From positions 1 through 48,561 of the forward strand of contig JAMFRW010000460.1 of assembly GCA_026224975.1 (NCBI GenBank): DNA of 48,561 nucleotides, given 5' to 3'. This stretch comes from Rhodoferax sp. (lineage in GTDB: Bacteria > Pseudomonadota > Gammaproteobacteria > Burkholderiales > Burkholderiaceae_C). A program made the translations under genes and the position numbers. Numbering within the stretch: the first letter of the stretch is position 1; every line of letters begins with the position of its first letter. The notes under the pieces are model-generated. The model did no database searches and was not told the DNA's origin. It worked only from the letters and a program-made list of their open reading frames with translations. Positions 34,765-45,250 of this stretch are shown here, in pieces.

Positions 34765-34871
34765 GCGCTCGACGCCGGGCCTGGATATGCCCCCTTCATC
34801 CGGGGGGTTGAGCGCCGTTGTTGCGTTGCAGCACCGTGGGCACAATCCGGACACTCGCGAGGCTCAGGGCA

Positions 34872-34900
34872 TTCCCTCAAATGCACACCGCGCCCATAAT
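34872..34900 (+). promoter_or_regulatory. Weak candidate promoter for ptsN-hprK
   Basis: TTCCCT (34872-34877), 17 bp, CATAAT (34895-34900). The -10 is good and the -35 poor. A new promoter is needed here because a terminator ends the hpf transcript. Confidence 0.3.
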
Positions 34901-34967
34901 TCGCCAACTTGTAACCTACTGATCGTCTGGTCCGGCCAAAAGCCCGAACACTCGACACGTGCCATCG

Positions 34968-35438
34968 ATGAACCGCCTCGCCGCCATCCTGCCTCCCAGC
35001 AACGTGCTCGTGGACGTCGACGCCACCAGCAAAAAACGCGCGTTCGAACACGCGGGCCTGCTGTTCGAGAACCAGCACGCAATCGCGCGCGCCACGGTCA
35101 CAGACAACCTCTTCGCTCGAGAACGACTCGGCTCCACCGGACTCGGCCACGGCGTGGCGATCCCGCACGGCCGCATCAAGGGGCTGAAGAACCCGCTCGC
35201 CGCGGTGCTGCGCGTGCAGCAGCCGATCCCTTTCGACGCGCCGGACGACGAGCCCGTCAGCCTGTTGATTTTTTTGCTCGTCCCTGAAGCCGCCACCCAG
35301 CGCCACCTCGAGATCCTCTCGGAAATCGCCGAAATGCTCTCGGACCGAGAGCTGCGCGAGCGCCTCAAGACCGAAGGCGACGCGGCGGCTGTGCACCAGC
35401 TCATCGCGAATTGGGAGCCGTTGAAGTCGGTGGCTTGA
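34968..35438 (+). CDS. ptsN: Nitrogen-regulatory PTS IIA protein
   Basis: A 156-residue EIIA-Ntr protein that takes phosphate from the nitrogen PTS and, by its phosphorylation state, regulates potassium, carbon-nitrogen and stress pathways. The phosphorylated histidine is His67 in GHGVAIPHGR. The ATG at 34968 gives the conserved MNRLAAILPP start; a GTG nine bases upstream is possible. It lies directly before hprK (44 bp), the usual betaproteobacterial arrangement. Confidence 0.94.
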   Translation: MNRLAAILPPSNVLVDVDATSKKRAFEHAGLLFENQHAIARATVTDNLFARERLGSTGLGHGVAIPHGRIKGLKNPLAAVLRVQQPIPFDAPDDEPVSLLIFLLVPEAATQRHLEILSEIAEMLSDRELRERLKTEGDAAAVHQLIANWEPLKSVA

Positions 35439-35482
35439 TCGATGCTCGCGACGGGCGTTGAGCGCGCGAGACGAGGGGCCCC

Positions 35483-36433
35483 ATGAAGCCGAGCGTCATA
35501 AGCGCTGAAGCGCTGTTCGAAGAGCACCGCGCCATCCTGCACTGGGAGTGGATCGCCGGCCACGCGCACCCGGAGCGCCGGTTCGACGAAGCGGCGGTGC
35601 GCAACGCGCAATCGGCCGCCGATCTGGTCGGCTACCTGAACTACATCCACCCGTACCGCGTGCAGATCGTCGGCCGGCGCGAGGTGGCGTACCTGAACGA
35701 GAGCAGCCCCGAGGTGACCGAGCGGCGCATCTCGCGCATCGTCACGCTGGAGCCGCCGGTGCTCATTTGCGCCGACGGGCAGATCCCGCCCGACAAGCTC
35801 GTCGCGCTCTGTGACCGTGCCGACATTCCGCTGTTCGCGACAGACGAATCGGCCGGCCATGTGATCGACGTGGTGCGCGCTTATCTCGGCCAGCACTTTG
35901 CCGAGCGCACCACGCGCCACGGCGTATTCATGGACATCCTTGGCGTCGGCGTGTTGATCACCGGCGAGTCCGGCCTGGGCAAGAGCGAACTCGGCCTCGA
36001 GCTGATTTCACGCGGCCACGGGCTGGTGGCCGATGACGCGGTCGATCTTTACCGTGTTTCGCAAACCTCGCTCGAAGGCCGTTGCCCCGAGCTGCTGATG
36101 AATTTGCTCGAAGTCCGCGGCATCGGCCTGCTCGACATCAAGGCGATCTTCGGCGAGACCGCCGTGCGCCGGAAGATGCGGCTCAAGCTCATCGTTCACC
36201 TGGTCCGCAAGGAGACGATGGACCGCGAGTTCGAGCGTCTGCCGTACGAGCCGCTGAACGAAGACATCCTCGACGTGCCCGTGCGCAAGACGGTGATCGC
36301 GGTGGACGCTGGTCGCAACTTGGCCGTGCTGGTGGAAGCCGCCGTGCGCAACACGATTCTCCAGTTGCGCGGCATCGACACTTACAAAGAGTTCATCGAG
36401 CGCCACGAGAAGGCGATGCTCAAGCCAGAATAG
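35483..36433 (+). CDS. hprK: HPr kinase/phosphorylase
   Basis: A 316-residue bifunctional enzyme that phosphorylates and dephosphorylates a serine of HPr, coupling PTS state to metabolism. Walker A GESGLGKS is at 161-168, the catalytic His146 and Asp184/Asp185 are present, and the family signature [11 protein letters not shown] begins at 209. The N-terminal domain spans about 1-130. Its TAG stop abuts the convergent fur stop with no base between. Confidence 0.95.
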   Translation: MKPSVISAEALFEEHRAILHWEWIAGHAHPERRFDEAAVRNAQSAADLVGYLNYIHPYRVQIVGRREVAYLNESSPEVTERRISRIVTLEPPVLICADGQIPPDKLVALCDRADIPLFATDESAGHVIDVVRAYLGQHFAERTTRHGVFMDILGVGVLITGESGLGKSELGLELISRGHGLVADDAVDLYRVSQTSLEGRCPELLMNLLEVRGIGLLDIKAIFGETAVRRKMRLKLIVHLVRKETMDREFERLPYEPLNEDILDVPVRKTVIAVDAGRNLAVLVEAAVRNTILQLRGIDTYKEFIERHEKAMLKPE

Positions 36434-36865
36434 CTACTTCTGCTGCTTGAACTCGCAGTTCTTCTTCGTGCAGGTCGCGTACAGCGCCAGCGCGTGATCC
36501 TGCAGTTCGAAGCCACGCGTTTGCGCGATGCTGCGCTGGCGCTTTTCGATCTCGGCGTCGAAGAACTCCTCGACGCGGCCGCAATCGACGCACACCAGGT
36601 GATCGTGGTGCTTGCCTTCGTTCAGCTCGAACACCGCCTTGCCGCTCTCGAAATGGTTACGCGAGAGGATGCCCGCCTGCTCGAACTGCATCAGGACCCG
36701 GTAGACGGTGGCCAAGCCCACGTCGGCCCCTTCGGCGAGCAGGGTCTTGAACACGTCTTCGGCGCTCATGTGACGTTGCGCGGTGTTCTGGAAAACCTCC
36801 AGCACCTTGATGCGCGGCAGTGTGGCCTTGAGCCCGCTGTTCTTCAATTCGTCGGCGTGTGACAT
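36434..36865 (-). CDS. fur: Ferric uptake regulator
   Basis: A 143-residue Fur repressor that, with Fe2+, silences iron uptake genes. The winged helix covers 10-80 (recognition region [16 protein letters not shown]). Metal ligands are visible: [11 protein letters not shown] (86-95) with Cys92 and Cys95, and Cys132 and Cys137 of the C-terminal zinc site. It diverges from bamE across 108 bp, the classical betaproteobacterial fur/bamE pair. No strong Fur box was recognised in that gap. Confidence 0.96.
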   Translation of the reverse strand: MSHADELKNSGLKATLPRIKVLEVFQNTAQRHMSAEDVFKTLLAEGADVGLATVYRVLMQFEQAGILSRNHFESGKAVFELNEGKHHDHLVCVDCGRVEEFFDAEIEKRQRSIAQTRGFELQDHALALYATCTKKNCEFKQQK

Positions 36866-36973
36866 GGTTCGATGAGTGCTGGCAGGGTTGAAAAGGGGCG
36901 CGGAACCCAGCCGCTAGAATCGTCCGATCATATCGAGGTTGCCGCCCGCTGTCGGCGCGCCGGGTCCAACATC

Positions 36974-37513
36974 ATGCGTTTGTCTTCGCGTTTGCGTTCC
37001 TCCGCTCTGCCCCTTTTCGCGAGCCTCGCGCTGGTGGGCTGCCAGTCGCTCCAGTCGAGCGACAGCTTCTTCGGCGTGATCACGCCTTACCGCGTCGAGA
37101 TCGTGCAAGGCAACGTGATCACCAAGGAGCAGGCCGCCCTCATCAAGCCGGGCGTCAGCCGCGCCCAGGTGCGCGACACGCTCGGCTCGCCGCTGCTGAC
37201 CGATGTGTTCCATGCCGACCGCTGGGATTACGTCTTCACCATCCGCCGCCAGGGCGCGGAGCCGCAACTGCGCCGCGTCATCGTGCTGTTCGATGGCGAA
37301 AACCTCAAGAGCATCGACACCGGCGGGGAGCTGCCGGCCGAGCGCGATTTCGTCGCCTCCATCGACACCTACAAGAGTTCGCGCAGTGCGCCGCTGCTGG
37401 AGTTGTCGCCGGAGCAGGTCAAGGCCTTGCCGATCCCGCCCAAGCCGGCCCCCGTGCCGCCCGAGCCTGCTGCGCCGGAGCGCGTGTACCCGCCTCTCGA
37501 GCCGCGTTCATGA
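36974..37513 (+). CDS. bamE: Outer membrane assembly lipoprotein BamE
   Basis: A 179-residue lipoprotein of the BAM complex that folds beta-barrels into the outer membrane. Lipobox LVGC (Cys23). The SmpA/OmlA core spans about 40-120: [35 protein letters not shown] and [12 protein letters not shown] Pro-rich C-terminal tail extends beyond the usual length. A good -10 (TAGAAT, 36915-36920) precedes it. Stop overlaps dapB by ATGA. Confidence 0.93.
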   Translation: MRLSSRLRSSALPLFASLALVGCQSLQSSDSFFGVITPYRVEIVQGNVITKEQAALIKPGVSRAQVRDTLGSPLLTDVFHADRWDYVFTIRRQGAEPQLRRVIVLFDGENLKSIDTGGELPAERDFVASIDTYKSSRSAPLLELSPEQVKALPIPPKPAPVPPEPAAPERVYPPLEPRS

Positions 37514-38316
37514 GCGGCTTGCGCATCGCCGTGGCCGGTGCGTCCGGCCGCATGGGCCGCATGCTGATCGAAGCCATTGCCGCGGCTGACGACCTGGTGC
37601 TCTCGGGCGCGCTCGACATGCCCCACAGCCCCTCCATCGGGCAGGACGCCGGCGCCTTTCTGGCACGCGAACTCGGCGTGGCGATCACCGGCGACCTGCG
37701 CGCCGGGTTGAAGGGTGCCGATGTGCTGATCGACTTCACCCGGCCCGAAGGCACGCTCGCGCATTTGGCAGTGTGCCGAGAGCTGGGCGTCAAGGCGGTA
37801 ATCGGTACGACCGGTTTCACCGACGAACAAAAAGCCCGGATCGCCGAGCACGCCCACCACATCGCGATCGTGATGGCACCCAACATGAGCCTGGGCGTGA
37901 ACGTGGTGCTCAAGCTGCTGGCGATGGCCGCGCGTGCGCTCGACCAGGGCTACGACATCGAGATCGTCGAAGCCCACCACCGCCACAAGGTCGACGCGCC
38001 CAGCGGCACCGCGCTCGCGATGGGCGAAGCGGTGGCCGGCGCGCTCGGCCGCGACCTGAAAAAAGTCGCTATCTACGGCCGTGAAGGCGTGACGGGCGAG
38101 CGCGACCCCTCGACCATCGGCTTTGCCACCGTGCGCGGCGGCGACATCGTGGGCGACCACACCGTCATGTTCTGCGGCACCGGTGAGCGCATCGAAATCG
38201 CCCACAAGTCGAGCAGCCGGGTGAGCTATGCGCAGGGCAGCTTGCGCGCGGCGCGTTTCCTTGCTGCACATTCGACGGGCCTCTTCGGCATGAACGACGT
38301 GCTCGGTCTGGAATGA
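37510..38316 (+). CDS. dapB: 4-hydroxy-tetrahydrodipicolinate reductase
   Basis: A 268-residue enzyme of lysine and meso-diaminopimelate synthesis. The nucleotide motif GASGRMG is at 10-16; the catalytic region [15 protein letters not shown] holds the general acid histidine and lysine; the TGFTDEQ and APNMSLGVN loops are typical. Overlaps bamE by four bases, so bamE-dapB are cotranscribed, and exbB follows after 25 bp. Confidence 0.96.
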   Translation: MSGLRIAVAGASGRMGRMLIEAIAAADDLVLSGALDMPHSPSIGQDAGAFLARELGVAITGDLRAGLKGADVLIDFTRPEGTLAHLAVCRELGVKAVIGTTGFTDEQKARIAEHAHHIAIVMAPNMSLGVNVVLKLLAMAARALDQGYDIEIVEAHHRHKVDAPSGTALAMGEAVAGALGRDLKKVAIYGREGVTGERDPSTIGFATVRGGDIVGDHTVMFCGTGERIEIAHKSSSRVSYAQGSLRAARFLAAHSTGLFGMNDVLGLE

Positions 38317-38341
38317 CCGCGCACGACCACGCGGGATGCCC

Positions 38342-39028
38342 ATGACCGGCTTCGAAGGCTTCTGGTCGCAAGGCGACTTCATCACCCGCAGCGTGGCCGT
38401 GCTGCTCCTGCTGATGTCGGTCAGCGCCTGGGTCGTGATCTTCTGGAAGGGTTGGCTGCTGCGCCGCGTGCGAAGCGACATCGAACGTGCCGTGCCCGCC
38501 TTCTGGGCCGCGCCTACGCTCGCCGCAGGCCGCGAGCGACTGGCCGCCTTCGACCGTGAATCGGCGCTCAGCCCGCTGCTCGCCGCAGCCATGGCCACGC
38601 CGGCCGGCGGCACGCTCGAATCCAAGGGCCATGTCGATTCGCAGCTCACGCGCCGCCTGCGCGATGCCCTGCACGGCGTGCTGGCGCACCTGCAGTTCGG
38701 GCAGGTGCTGCTGGCATCGATCGGCAGCACGGCGCCTTTCATCGGCCTCTTCGGCACGGTGTGGGGCATCTATCACGCGCTCATCAGCATTTCGGCCGCC
38801 GGCGCGATGACGGTGGAGCGCGTCTCCGGCCCGGTCGGTGAAGCGCTGGTGATGACGGCCGCGGGCCTCGCCGTGGCCATCCCCGCCGTGCTGGCCTACA
38901 ACATCTTCGGCAAGATGGTCGGCGCGAGCGAAGCCGAACTCGAAGGCTTCGCCCACGACCTGCGCGAGATGATTACCGACGAATCCGGCAAGGCACGCAC
39001 ACCGCCCGAGCGCGGCACCGAAGGCTGA
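38342..39028 (+). CDS. exbB: MotA/TolQ/ExbB proton-channel family protein
   Basis: A 228-residue inner-membrane protein with three helices (about 14-32, 117-140, 155-180) and the family loop STAPFIGLFGTVWGIYHALI. It partners the ExbD protein next to it to convert proton motive force into work, normally energising TonB or Tol. I prefer the ATG at 38342 because GGGA lies five bases upstream; an in-frame ATG at 38336 overlaps that Shine-Dalgarno. No tonB is adjacent. Confidence 0.9.
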   Translation: MTGFEGFWSQGDFITRSVAVLLLLMSVSAWVVIFWKGWLLRRVRSDIERAVPAFWAAPTLAAGRERLAAFDRESALSPLLAAAMATPAGGTLESKGHVDSQLTRRLRDALHGVLAHLQFGQVLLASIGSTAPFIGLFGTVWGIYHALISISAAGAMTVERVSGPVGEALVMTAAGLAVAIPAVLAYNIFGKMVGASEAELEGFAHDLREMITDESGKARTPPERGTEG

Positions 39029-39033
39029 CTGCC

Positions 39034-39462
<429 letters not shown>

Positions 39463-39486
39463 CGCCCGTTGCGTGGGCGACATGCA

Positions 39487-40533
39487 ATGCACATCATCCA
39501 CAACCCCCTGCACCACCTGCACGCCGGCCGACACGAGATGTTTCGCGGCCGGCTCGTGCCCTGCCACGAAACGCCCGAGCGGCTCGACCATGTGATGGCC
39601 GAACTGCAGCGGCGGCCCCTCGGCACGCTGCGCGGACCGGACGAGATCGATGTGGACCTTTTGGCGCGCATCCACAGCCGGCGCTACCTCGACTTTCTGG
39701 CCGGCGCTTGGGACGAATGGATCGCACTCGACCCGGCCAATGCCGAGATCGATGTGCTGCCCGCGGTGTGGCCAGTGCGCGGCTTCCGATCGGATGTGCT
39801 GCCGGAGAGTTTTGCGGCGCGCATCGGCCTGTTCTCGTTCGATGCCGGCTCGCCGTTGACGGCCGGCACCTGGGCTGCGGCCAAGTCGGGCGCGGCCTGC
39901 GCCATCACCGCCGCGCGTGAGGTGATGAACGCGGCCGGGGCCAACCGTAGCGCCTTCGCCCTCACCCGCCCGCCGGGCCACCACGCCGGGGCGGATTTTT
40001 TCGGCGGTTACTGCTTCCTCAACAACTCGGCGCTCGCCGCGCAAACCCTGCTCGACAGCGGACTGGAACGCGTGGCCGTGCTGGATGTGGATTACCACCA
40101 CGGCAACGGCACGCAGAGCATCTTCTACGAACGGCGCGATGTGCTGACCGTCTCGCTCCACGGCGACCCACGCACCGAATACCCGTTCTTCCTCGGCCAC
40201 GCCGACGAACGTGGCGCGGGCGACGGTGAAGGCTTCAACCTGAACCTGCCCTTGCCCTACGGCAGCTCGTTCGCGACCTGGCGCGCGGCCTTGCAACAGG
40301 CGATCACCGCCGTGCGCAACCACGGCGCTCAGGCGGTGGTCGTGGCGCTGGGTGTGGACACCTTCGAGGGCGATCCGATCTCGGGCTTCGGCCTGCGTAC
40401 CGCCGATTACCTGAGTCTCGGCCAAGACATCGCGACGCTGGACCTGCCGACGGTCTTCGTCTTCGAAGGCGGCTATGCGGTCGCCGAGGTCGGTATCAAC
40501 ACGGTCAACGTGCTGGAAGGCTTTCTGGGCTGA
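39487..40533 (+). CDS. Histone deacetylase-like / acetylpolyamine amidohydrolase
   Basis: A 348-residue zinc hydrolase of the arginase-deacetylase fold. His165 and His166 in RPPGHHAGAD are the general base pair; zinc ligands are Asp202, His204 (VLDVDYHHGNG) and Asp291; the transition-state tyrosine is Tyr330 (FEGGYA). Bacterial members of this branch remove acetyl groups from polyamines or other amines. The substrate is not settled. It may be in the exbBD transcript. Stop abuts the convergent dehydratase. Confidence 0.88.
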   Translation: MHIIHNPLHHLHAGRHEMFRGRLVPCHETPERLDHVMAELQRRPLGTLRGPDEIDVDLLARIHSRRYLDFLAGAWDEWIALDPANAEIDVLPAVWPVRGFRSDVLPESFAARIGLFSFDAGSPLTAGTWAAAKSGAACAITAAREVMNAAGANRSAFALTRPPGHHAGADFFGGYCFLNNSALAAQTLLDSGLERVAVLDVDYHHGNGTQSIFYERRDVLTVSLHGDPRTEYPFFLGHADERGAGDGEGFNLNLPLPYGSSFATWRAALQQAITAVRNHGAQAVVVALGVDTFEGDPISGFGLRTADYLSLGQDIATLDLPTVFVFEGGYAVAEVGINTVNVLEGFLG

Positions 40534-41502
40534 TCAATCGACCGGCTCGACGCCCGTCATCAGGGCAATGAACCGGTCGATGCCGATGTTGCCGCCGGAG
40601 AGCGTGATGCCGACGCGCTTGCCTTCGAAGCGTTTCTTGTTCTGCATCAGCGCCGCGAGCGCATTGGCGCCGGAAGGCTCCAGCACGACCTTCATGCGCT
40701 CGAAGGCGAAGCGCATCGCCTCGACGGTGGCCGGGTCAGGAACGGCGAATACGTCCGTCACCAGCGCCTGGATGACCTCGAACGGATGCTTGCCAACCGC
40801 TTGCGTCTGCTGCCCGTCGCAGATGGTGCGCGGCACCTCGATGCTGACGATCTTGCCGGCGCGCAGCGACTGCTGCATGTCGTTGCCACGCTCGGGTTCG
40901 GCGCCGAACACCTCGATGTTCGGCAGCAGATGCTTGGCCGCGACCGTGCAGCCCGACAAGAATCCACCGCCGCCGGCGCAGACGATCAGCGCATCGAGCG
41001 GGCCCACGTCTTCGATCAATTCGAGCGCCGCCGTGCCTTGCCCGGCCATCACCGGCAGGTGGTCGAAGGGCGGGATCAAGGCGGCGCCGCGCTCTTCGAC
41101 CAACGCGGTCGCAATGGCAGCGCGGTCTTCCTTGTAGCGGTCGTAGATGATGACTTCGGCGCCGTAGCCGCGCGTGGCCGCGAGCTTGAGCGCGGGTGCA
41201 TCGTGCGGCATGACGATGGTCGCCTTGCAGCCGTGCAGCCGCGCCGCGAGCGCCACGGCCTGGGCGTGGTTACCGGACGAGAACGCCACCACGCCGCGCG
41301 CCCGCTGCGCATCCGTCAGCACATTGACCGAGTTGTAGCCGCCGCGAAACTTGAAGGCGCCCATGCGCTGCAAGTTCTCGGCCTTCATGAAAACCTGCGC
41401 GCCGAGCATGTCGTTCAGCGTTTGCGAGGTGAGCGCGGGCGTTCGGTGGGCGACGCCTTTCAGGCGGGCGGCAGCGGCTTGGATGTCGGTGAATTGCAGC
41501 AT
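40534..41502 (-). CDS. PLP-dependent threonine/serine dehydratase (ACT-less)
   Basis: A 322-residue fold-type II PLP enzyme. The Schiff-base lysine is Lys51 in GAFKFRGGYNS; SSGNHAQ binds the substrate carboxylate and GGGGFLSG the phosphate. It lacks the C-terminal ACT-like regulatory domain of biosynthetic IlvA (about 500 residues), so it is a catabolic threonine dehydratase, serine racemase or hydroxyaspartate lyase. Start at 41502 chosen for MLQFTDIQAAA. Zero bases separate its stop from the amidohydrolase stop. Confidence 0.9.
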   Translation of the reverse strand: MLQFTDIQAAAARLKGVAHRTPALTSQTLNDMLGAQVFMKAENLQRMGAFKFRGGYNSVNVLTDAQRARGVVAFSSGNHAQAVALAARLHGCKATIVMPHDAPALKLAATRGYGAEVIIYDRYKEDRAAIATALVEERGAALIPPFDHLPVMAGQGTAALELIEDVGPLDALIVCAGGGGFLSGCTVAAKHLLPNIEVFGAEPERGNDMQQSLRAGKIVSIEVPRTICDGQQTQAVGKHPFEVIQALVTDVFAVPDPATVEAMRFAFERMKVVLEPSGANALAALMQNKKRFEGKRVGITLSGGNIGIDRFIALMTGVEPVD

Positions 41503-41551
41503 GGTGGCGATGAGGTCAGGCAATCGGTGGAGGAAGGATCATGCAGTGCGG

Positions 41552-41965
41552 TCAGGCCGTGTGCGAGGCGTGCCCGCGGCGCCAGGCATTCGACAGTGCT
41601 TGTGCCCACGAGCTTGCGCGCGAGACGATCCCCGCGGCGATCCGGCCGGCCGATGTCAATGCCAGCGGCGCAGCCTCGCAGTGTGCCACCCACGCCAGCT
41701 CACAATCGCTGGTAGCCGTCAGCGTGAACCAGCCCGCCGCGTCGGTGCGCTGCGATTCACCACTGCGCAGCCGCTGCATGGCGGGCGCACCAACTTCCCC
41801 CAGCCAGCGCACCGGCTCGACCAGCATGAGTTCGCCGCGGGTCACGATGACCTCGCTGCCGGCGGCGAGGCGCATCAGGCGCGAGTCGCCCGCGCGCAGG
41901 CGCAACTTCACCGGCAAGCGTGAATCCAGGGGCAAAGCAGTTCGAACATCGGTGGTCGTGCGCAT
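41552..41965 (-). CDS. DUF2917 family protein
   Basis: A 137-residue protein with a cupin-like core (LRLRAGDSRLMRLAAGSEVIVTRGEL, residues about 19-45, described) typical of DUF2917, found in betaproteobacteria next to MocR regulators. Function unknown. Two tandem ATGs (41968, 41965) exist; the second is better spaced from GAGG. It diverges from the MocR gene across 182 bp, so it is the probable regulatory target. Confidence 0.75.
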   Translation of the reverse strand: MRTTTDVRTALPLDSRLPVKLRLRAGDSRLMRLAAGSEVIVTRGELMLVEPVRWLGEVGAPAMQRLRSGESQRTDAAGWFTLTATSDCELAWVAHCEAAPLALTSAGRIAAGIVSRASSWAQALSNAWRRGHASHTA

Positions 41966-42147
41966 CATCGGGCCTCGTGACAGTGGATGAATCAGGAGTC
42001 CACGATAGACAGCACGCCCCGTTCGCAAAAGGCACAGCACAGCACCTTCACGAGCCGATCAAGCAACTCATCGCGGCGCTGTTATCCCCCGCCGCCCGCC
42101 CGTCTGTTCTGGCCCACCCGCAGCGTCTGCGCCATCATCGGGGTTGC

Positions 42148-43581
42148 ATGGAAGCCCAACCCCTCTATCTGCGCATCGCCCGCCACTACCGCGGCGCGAT
42201 CCAGTCCGGCGCGCTGACGGCCGGCGACGCGATGCCTTCGGTCCGGGCGCTGACGCGGCTGCACAGCGTGAGCCTTTCGACCGCGCTGCAGGCCTGTCGC
42301 AGCCTGGAGGACGAAGGCTTGGTCGAGGCCCGGCCGCGCTCCGGCTACTTCGTGCTGAAAGCGCGGCGCGCTTCGATGGCGCCGCTGGTCGAGCCCGATC
42401 CGCGCGCGATCGATCCGGCGCAATACGTTGGGGTGCACGACCGCGTGTCGCGCTTCGTCGCGATGAGCGAGCGCCATGCGATCCACGCCGACTTTGCCGC
42501 CACCTACGCCACGGCCGCAGCGTACCCGGGCGATGACCTGAAGCAAGCGGCCATGCGCGCGCTGCGCCGCGACCCGGGCCTGCTGGTGCGCGCCGGGCCG
42601 CTGCAGGCCGAGCCGGCGCTGCGCGGCGCCATTGCCCGCCGCGCGCTCGATGCCGGCATGAACCTGAGCCCCGACGACATCACCGTCACGCATGGCTGCA
42701 TCGAGGCGCTGAACGTGGCGCTGCGGGCCGTGGCGCAGCCGGGCGACACCATCGCCGTCGAGTCGCCCACGTACTTCGGCCTGCTGCAGGTGCTGGAAAG
42801 CCTCGGCCTGCGCGCGCTCGAAATCCCCACCAGCCCGACCACCGGCATCTCGATCGAGGCGCTGGCCTTTGCGCTGCAGACGCATCCGCACATCAAGGCG
42901 CTGGTGGTGATGCCCAACCTGCACAACCCGCTCAGCAGCGTGATGACGGACGCCGACAAGGCGCGGCTGGTCGAACTGTGCGAAGAGCACAGCGTGCCGC
43001 TGATCGAGGACGACACCTACGGCGGGTTGGGCGACGACGACACGCCGCTGAAGGCCCTCAAGTCATGGGACCTGACCGGCAACGTCATCCACTGCGCTTC
43101 TCTGCGCAAGACACTTGCGCCGGGCATGCGGCTGGGCTGGATGAGCGGCGGGCGCTGGCAGGCGCGCGTGCAGATGCTGAAGTATTCGCAGAGCCGCGCC
43201 AACGAAGCGCTCTCGCAACTGGCGATGGCGGAGTTCATGGCGTCGAGCGCGCACGACCGGCACCTGGCGCGGCTACGCCGGCTGTTGAAGCGGCAGCGCG
43301 AGCAGGTGGCCGAAGCCATCGCCACGCATTTCCCGGCCGGCACGCGGCTGAGCGAACCGCGCGGCAGCATGCTGTTGTGGGTCGAATTGCCCGACCGCCG
43401 GTCGGCTCAGGGCGTGTTCGATGCGGCGCTGGTGCAGGGTATTCGCATCGCGCCGGGTTCGCTGTTTTCGAACTCGAACCGCTTCGACCACTTCATGCGG
43501 ATCAGTTGCGGCGCGCCGTTCACGCCGGAGATGGATCAGGCTTTGCAACGGCTGGCCGCGACCGTGGCCGCGCGGCCCTGA
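42148..43581 (+). CDS. MocR-type regulator (GntR helix-turn-helix fused to aminotransferase)
   Basis: A 477-residue PLP-dependent transcription factor. Residues 1-70 form a GntR winged helix (PLYLRIARHYRGAIQSG, PSVRALTRLHSVSLSTAL, GYFVL); 100-477 is a fold-type I aminotransferase domain with the PLP lysine Lys321 in SLRKTLAPGMRLGW. It likely senses an amino compound or PLP and controls the divergent DUF2917 gene. The start at 42148 is the first in-frame ATG giving the complete helix-turn-helix domain. Confidence 0.92.
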   Translation: MEAQPLYLRIARHYRGAIQSGALTAGDAMPSVRALTRLHSVSLSTALQACRSLEDEGLVEARPRSGYFVLKARRASMAPLVEPDPRAIDPAQYVGVHDRVSRFVAMSERHAIHADFAATYATAAAYPGDDLKQAAMRALRRDPGLLVRAGPLQAEPALRGAIARRALDAGMNLSPDDITVTHGCIEALNVALRAVAQPGDTIAVESPTYFGLLQVLESLGLRALEIPTSPTTGISIEALAFALQTHPHIKALVVMPNLHNPLSSVMTDADKARLVELCEEHSVPLIEDDTYGGLGDDDTPLKALKSWDLTGNVIHCASLRKTLAPGMRLGWMSGGRWQARVQMLKYSQSRANEALSQLAMAEFMASSAHDRHLARLRRLLKRQREQVAEAIATHFPAGTRLSEPRGSMLLWVELPDRRSAQGVFDAALVQGIRIAPGSLFSNSNRFDHFMRISCGAPFTPEMDQALQRLAATVAARP

Positions 43582-43596
43582 TCAGCAGCGCTTCGA

Positions 43597-45171
43597 TCAG
43601 CCGACGTGCGCCAGCGCCGCGCGGCCCGTGCCGAGCTTGAACACCGCGACAGACGCCACGAGCTGACGCGCCTGGCCTCTGAGGCTTTCGGCAGCAGCGG
43701 CCGACTCTTCGACCAGCGCGGCGTTTTGCTGCGTCGCCTGGTCCATCTGCGTCACGGCTTCGCCCACCTGCGCCACGCCGGTGCTCTGTTCGCTGCTGGC
43801 GGCGCTGATCTCGCCCATGATGTCGGTCACGCGGCGGATGGAGGCGACGACTTCGGTCATCGTCACGCCCGCCTTGTCGACCAGCAGCGTGCCTTCACCC
43901 ACCCGGTCGACGCTGGCCGAGATGAGTGACTTGATCTCTTTCGCCGCCTGCGCGCTGCGTTGCGCGAGCGAACGCACCTCGCTCGCCACCACCGCAAAGC
44001 CACGGCCTTGTTCGCCGGCGCGTGCGGCTTCGACCGCAGCGTTCAAGGCGAGGATGTTGGTCTGGAAGGCGATGCCGTCGATCACGCCGATGATGTCGAC
44101 GATGCGCTTGGAGCTGTCGTTGATGCCCTTCATGGTGTTGACCACCTGCGTCACCACATCACCGCCCTGCACCGCCACTTGCGAGGCGGCCACCGCGAGC
44201 TGATTGGCCTGGCGCGCGTTGTCGGCGTTCTGCCGCACGGTGCCGGAGAGCTGCTCCATCGCGGCCGAGGTCTGCTCCAGCGCGCTGGCTTGCTGTTCGG
44301 TGCGCGCACTCAGGTCATTGTTGCCGGTCGCGATTTCGGCCGAGGCCGTCGCCACGCCTTCGGCACCTCGGCGCACATCGCCGACCACCTCGGAGAGCCG
44401 GGACTGCATCTCGTGCAGGCTGCGCAGCAGCACCGCGGTTTCGCTGCGGCCATGCGAATCGAACTCCATCGCCAGGTCGCCACCGGCCACGGCGCGCGCC
44501 ACATCGACGGCTTGTTGCAGCGGCCGCACCGTGGCCCGCACAATGCCGAACGCGACCACGCCGGCAACGGCGAAGGCGCCGATCACCAGCGCGAGGATCA
44601 GCGTCTTGGCGTGCTGCACGCGCGTATCGACCGTTTCGCCGGCGGCGAGCATCAGATCGTCCTGCAGCGCGATCAAGTCATCGACGGCCTTCATGTAGAC
44701 CAGTTGCTTGGGCCGCATCTCGGTGAGCAGCATGGTCTTGGCTTCTTCCAGACGGCCGGCCTTGAGGTGGCCCGTGACCACGTCGCGCGGGATCTTGTAG
44801 AGCCGCCGTGCCTCGGCAAGCGCCGCAAAAGCCTGCTTGCTCTTGTCGTCGGACAGGGCTTTTTCGACCTTGCCCAGCGTCTCGTTGATGGTGGCGCTGT
44901 TGGCCGAAATCTCGGCGTTCTTGGCCTTGATCGCCACCGGTTCGGAGAGCAGGAACAACTCGGCGATGCCGCGCGAGATGCCGTTGGAGGCGCTCTTGAC
45001 CTGGTTCAGGTTGACGACGCTCGGGTAGCGTTCCTTCATCACCGCACCGAAGCCGCCATGGATGGCGGTGAGCTGAAGCCACATGGCGGCCCCCAGGATG
45101 GCGATCATCAGCGCCATCACGGCAAAACCCAGCTGCAGCCGGGTGGCGATTTTCATGTCGGTCAGGTTCAT
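43597..45171 (-). CDS. Methyl-accepting chemotaxis protein
   Basis: A 524-residue chemoreceptor. TM1 (about 14-36), a four-helix-bundle periplasmic sensor (40-190), TM2 (about 192-212), HAMP (213-265) and a signalling domain with the conserved hairpin tip [28 protein letters not shown]. There is no C-terminal CheR-binding pentapeptide. AGGAG lies upstream of the ATG at 45171. A near-consensus flagellar sigma-28 promoter precedes it, showing that the cell is motile and the receptor is a late flagellar-class gene. Ligand unknown. Confidence 0.95.
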   Translation of the reverse strand: MNLTDMKIATRLQLGFAVMALMIAILGAAMWLQLTAIHGGFGAVMKERYPSVVNLNQVKSASNGISRGIAELFLLSEPVAIKAKNAEISANSATINETLGKVEKALSDDKSKQAFAALAEARRLYKIPRDVVTGHLKAGRLEEAKTMLLTEMRPKQLVYMKAVDDLIALQDDLMLAAGETVDTRVQHAKTLILALVIGAFAVAGVVAFGIVRATVRPLQQAVDVARAVAGGDLAMEFDSHGRSETAVLLRSLHEMQSRLSEVVGDVRRGAEGVATASAEIATGNNDLSARTEQQASALEQTSAAMEQLSGTVRQNADNARQANQLAVAASQVAVQGGDVVTQVVNTMKGINDSSKRIVDIIGVIDGIAFQTNILALNAAVEAARAGEQGRGFAVVASEVRSLAQRSAQAAKEIKSLISASVDRVGEGTLLVDKAGVTMTEVVASIRRVTDIMGEISAASSEQSTGVAQVGEAVTQMDQATQQNAALVEESAAAAESLRGQARQLVASVAVFKLGTGRAALAHVG

Positions 45172-45250
45172 GCCCCTGCTCCTGTAGTCTCGATAAAGGG
45201 ATAGGCGCGCCCTTACCGATGCTGCATGGAGCCAAGCCCGCCTGAGCAAC

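Noticed and set aside
34790-34806. CCCCC/GGGGG hairpin between hpf and ptsN
   Set aside because: Five-base stem with no T-tract; the real terminator is just upstream at 34742-34764.
36866-36973. Fur box in the fur/bamE divergent gap
   Set aside because: No GATAAT-type hexamer array found; only a TAGAAT -10 for bamE is visible.
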